A stretch of DNA of 15,691 bases. Source: RGIG1959 sp045540655 (GTDB lineage: Bacteria; Bacillota; Clostridia; Oscillospirales; Acutalibacteraceae). Shown one piece after another: positions 14,211 to 15,691 of the stretch; position 1 is the stretch's first letter, and every line of letters begins with the position of its first letter. The position numbers and the translations under genes are program-made. A model generated the notes under the pieces. That model saw only the letters and a program-made list of their open reading frames with translations, was not told the DNA's origin and searched no databases. The stretch is taken from assembly GCA_045540655.1 (NCBI GenBank), contig JAZQHP010000040.1:1-15691 (forward strand). Direction: 5' to 3'.

Positions 14211-14567
14211 ATGAAAGCACGTTTACCGCAAGGCGCCGGCAAAGGTCCCGGCAATATGCAGGCCATGCTCCGTCAGGCGCAGAAGATGCAGGAGGATGTG
14301 GCGAACAAGCAAGCCGAGCTGGAGGAGCGCGAATACAGCGCGACCGCCGGCGGCGGCATGGTGACCGCCGTTGTTGACGGCAAGCACCTCATCCGCTCGC
14401 TGACCATCGCCCCCGAGGCGGTCGATCCCGACGACGTGGAAATGCTCACCGATCTCGTGACGGCGGCTGTTAACGAAGCGATCCGTAACGCCATCGATAC
14501 CGCCGAGAAGGAACTGGGCGACATCACCGGCAGCATGAACATTCCCGGCATGCCCGGCTTGTTCTGA
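14211..14567 (+). CDS. ybaB: YbaB/EbfC family nucleoid-associated DNA-binding protein
   Basis: The 118-residue product has the YbaB pattern: a Gly-rich start, the MQAMLRQAQKMQEDVANKQAE helix beginning near residue 16, the VTAVVDGKHLIRSLTI strand pair near 51-66, and a long C-terminal helix ending in a Gly/Met/Pro-rich tail. It binds DNA as a dimer. Between dnaX and recR is its usual location, and a role alongside RecR in repair is suspected in the family. The ATG at 14211 is chosen because AAAGGAG lies 10 bases upstream; an in-frame TTG at 14202 would overlap that site's spacing. Confidence 0.95.
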   Translation: MKARLPQGAGKGPGNMQAMLRQAQKMQEDVANKQAELEEREYSATAGGGMVTAVVDGKHLIRSLTIAPEAVDPDDVEMLTDLVTAAVNEAIRNAIDTAEKELGDITGSMNIPGMPGLF

Positions 14568-14592
14568 TGCGGCGGAAAGGACGATCAATCGT

Positions 14593-15192
14593 ATGGCTTT
14601 TCATGTAGCCCCGCTGGAGACGCTCATCGAACAGCTCGAGCGTCTGCCTTCCATCGGGCATAAATCCGCCCAGCGTCTCGCGTTCCATCTGTTGCGCGCT
14701 CCCGAGGAGGAAGCATCCGCCCTCGTCGAAGCCATTGTGCAGGCACGCACCACCATCAAGGAGTGCACCGCGTGCCACAACCTCGCGGACAGCGAGCTGT
14801 GCCCCGTGTGCGCGTCGGAAGGGCGCGATCGGTCGACGCTGTGCGTCGTGGAGGAACCGCAGGATGTTGCCGCGTTCGAGCGCACCCGCGAATATCACGG
14901 ACTGTACCACGTGCTTCACGGCACCATCTCGCCGATGGACGGCATCGGCCCGGATAAACTGCGCATCCGCGAATTGCTCTACCGCGTCACCAATGAAGAC
15001 ATCACGGAAGTGATCATGGCAACCAACCCCACCGTCGAGGGCGAAGCAACCGCGATGTATATCGCCAAGCTCCTCGCCCCCTTCAACATCCGCGTGACCC
15101 GTCTTGCCTACGGCATCCCCGTCGGCGGCGACGTGGAATACGCCGATGAGATCACGCTTCGCCGTTCGCTGGAAGGACGAAGCACACTCTAA
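14593..15192 (+). CDS. recR: Recombination mediator protein RecR
   Basis: The 199-residue product is a full-length RecR: the helix-hairpin-helix LERLPSIGHKSAQRLAFHLL (15-34), a zinc finger with Cys58, Cys61, Cys70 and Cys73, and a Toprim domain (LCVVEEPQDVAAFERT, then GTISPMDGIGP and ATNPTVEGEATAMYI), ending in the Walker-B-like TRLAYGIPVGGDVEYADEIT block. With RecO and RecF it loads RecA onto SSB-coated single-stranded DNA. A GGAAAGGA site precedes the ATG; it lies 25 bases after ybaB and completes the conserved dnaX-ybaB-recR operon. Confidence 0.97.
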   Translation: MAFHVAPLETLIEQLERLPSIGHKSAQRLAFHLLRAPEEEASALVEAIVQARTTIKECTACHNLADSELCPVCASEGRDRSTLCVVEEPQDVAAFERTREYHGLYHVLHGTISPMDGIGPDKLRIRELLYRVTNEDITEVIMATNPTVEGEATAMYIAKLLAPFNIRVTRLAYGIPVGGDVEYADEITLRRSLEGRSTL

Positions 15193-15229
15193 CCACATCC
15201 TGCCCCATGTGACATAAGGAGGGATCTTC

Positions 15230-15691
15230 GTGCCGCAGGAAACCACCAAAGTGATTGCACAAAACAAAAAAGCGTTTCACGATTACTTCATCGAGGAATC
15301 ACTCGAAGCGGGCATTGAGCTGGTCGGCACCGAAGTCAAGTCCCTGCGCAAAGGCGGCGTCAATCTGAAGGACGCCTGGTGCTCCGTTGTCGACGGCGAA
15401 ATGTTTGTCAACGGTATGCACATCAGCCCCTATGAGCAGGGCAACATTTTTAACCGCGACCCCATGCGGGTGCGCCGTCTGCTGATGCACAAACGCGAGA
15501 TCATGCGCCTGCTGGGCGTGGTCAAGCAACAGGGCTACTCCCTGATCCCGCTGTCGCTCTATTTCAAGGGCTCCCGCGTGAAAGTGCAAGTCGGCGTATG
15601 CCGCGGCAAAAAGCTCTATGACAAGCGCGAGGATGCCGCCCGCCGCGACATGAAGCGCGAAGCGGAACGCGCGCTGAAAAACCGCGAATAA
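15230..15691 (+). CDS. smpB: SsrA-binding protein SmpB
   Basis: The 153-residue product is a complete SmpB: NKKAFHDYFIEESLEAGIEL (12-31), GTEVKSLRKGGVNLKDAW (33-50), the HISPYEQGN motif, LLMHKREIMRLLG, a LIPLSLYFKGSRVKVQVGVCRG block in the beta barrel, and the basic C-terminal tail (KKLYDKREDAARRD onward) that occupies the empty mRNA channel. It delivers tmRNA to stalled ribosomes for rescue. The start is GTG, supported by AAGGAGGG 6 bases upstream. It follows recR by 37 bases and may share its transcript. The stop TAA is the last codon of the window, so any ssrA gene lies outside it. Confidence 0.96.
   Translation: MPQETTKVIAQNKKAFHDYFIEESLEAGIELVGTEVKSLRKGGVNLKDAWCSVVDGEMFVNGMHISPYEQGNIFNRDPMRVRRLLMHKREIMRLLGVVKQQGYSLIPLSLYFKGSRVKVQVGVCRGKKLYDKREDAARRDMKREAERALKNRE

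Overview
This window reads as chromosomal DNA from a GC-rich Clostridia-class Firmicute, most likely an Oscillospiraceae/Ruminococcaceae relative. The grounds are the Gram-positive order SRP RNA - dnaX - ybaB - recR, strong AGGAGG-type ribosome binding sites, AT-rich sigma-A-like promoters standing out from GC-rich coding sequence, a LytR-CpsA-Psr wall enzyme, a BspA-type leucine-rich repeat surface protein and a YozG-like regulator paired with a DUF2975 membrane protein. The lineage is an inference from gene content. No phage, insertion sequence, CRISPR array, tRNA or rRNA gene was seen.

Layout. Left block, minus strand (1-6763): a secreted, membrane-anchored leucine-rich repeat protein with a consensus promoter and terminator; an EF-G-like translational GTPase with its own promoter and a structured leader; then a two-gene unit, rlmB followed by a large membrane protein. 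That membrane protein has the architecture of a P1B-type metal ATPase, but every catalytic signature is altered. It is the most unusual gene in the window. Centre (6764-8716), plus strand: an LCP-family cell-wall ligase and apt (adenine salvage), driven by a promoter that diverges from rlmB and closed by a strong terminator. Next, minus strand (8721-12105): dusB with a nucleotidyltransferase-fold protein of unknown role, and upstream an XRE - DUF2975 - XRE cassette with a dyad over its promoter. Right block, plus strand (12253-15691): the SRP RNA, dnaX, ybaB, recR and smpB, the last ending exactly at the window edge.

How the genes work together. Most are information-processing housekeeping genes: the clamp-loader subunit (dnaX), nucleoid-associated YbaB and RecR for repair, SmpB for ribosome rescue, SRP RNA for membrane targeting, RlmB and DusB for rRNA and tRNA modification, and an EF-G paralogue. 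The accessory layer is a cell-envelope set (LRR protein, LCP enzyme, pseudo-P-type ATPase) plus the small regulator/membrane cassette. Best candidates for undescribed biology are the catalytically degenerate P1B-ATPase homologue co-transcribed with rlmB and the XRE-DUF2975-XRE cassette. Smaller signals are a G-quadruplex motif at the left edge, an orphan strong Shine-Dalgarno sequence, a calcium-loop-like insertion in the LCP protein, and an SRP RNA without an evident Alu domain.
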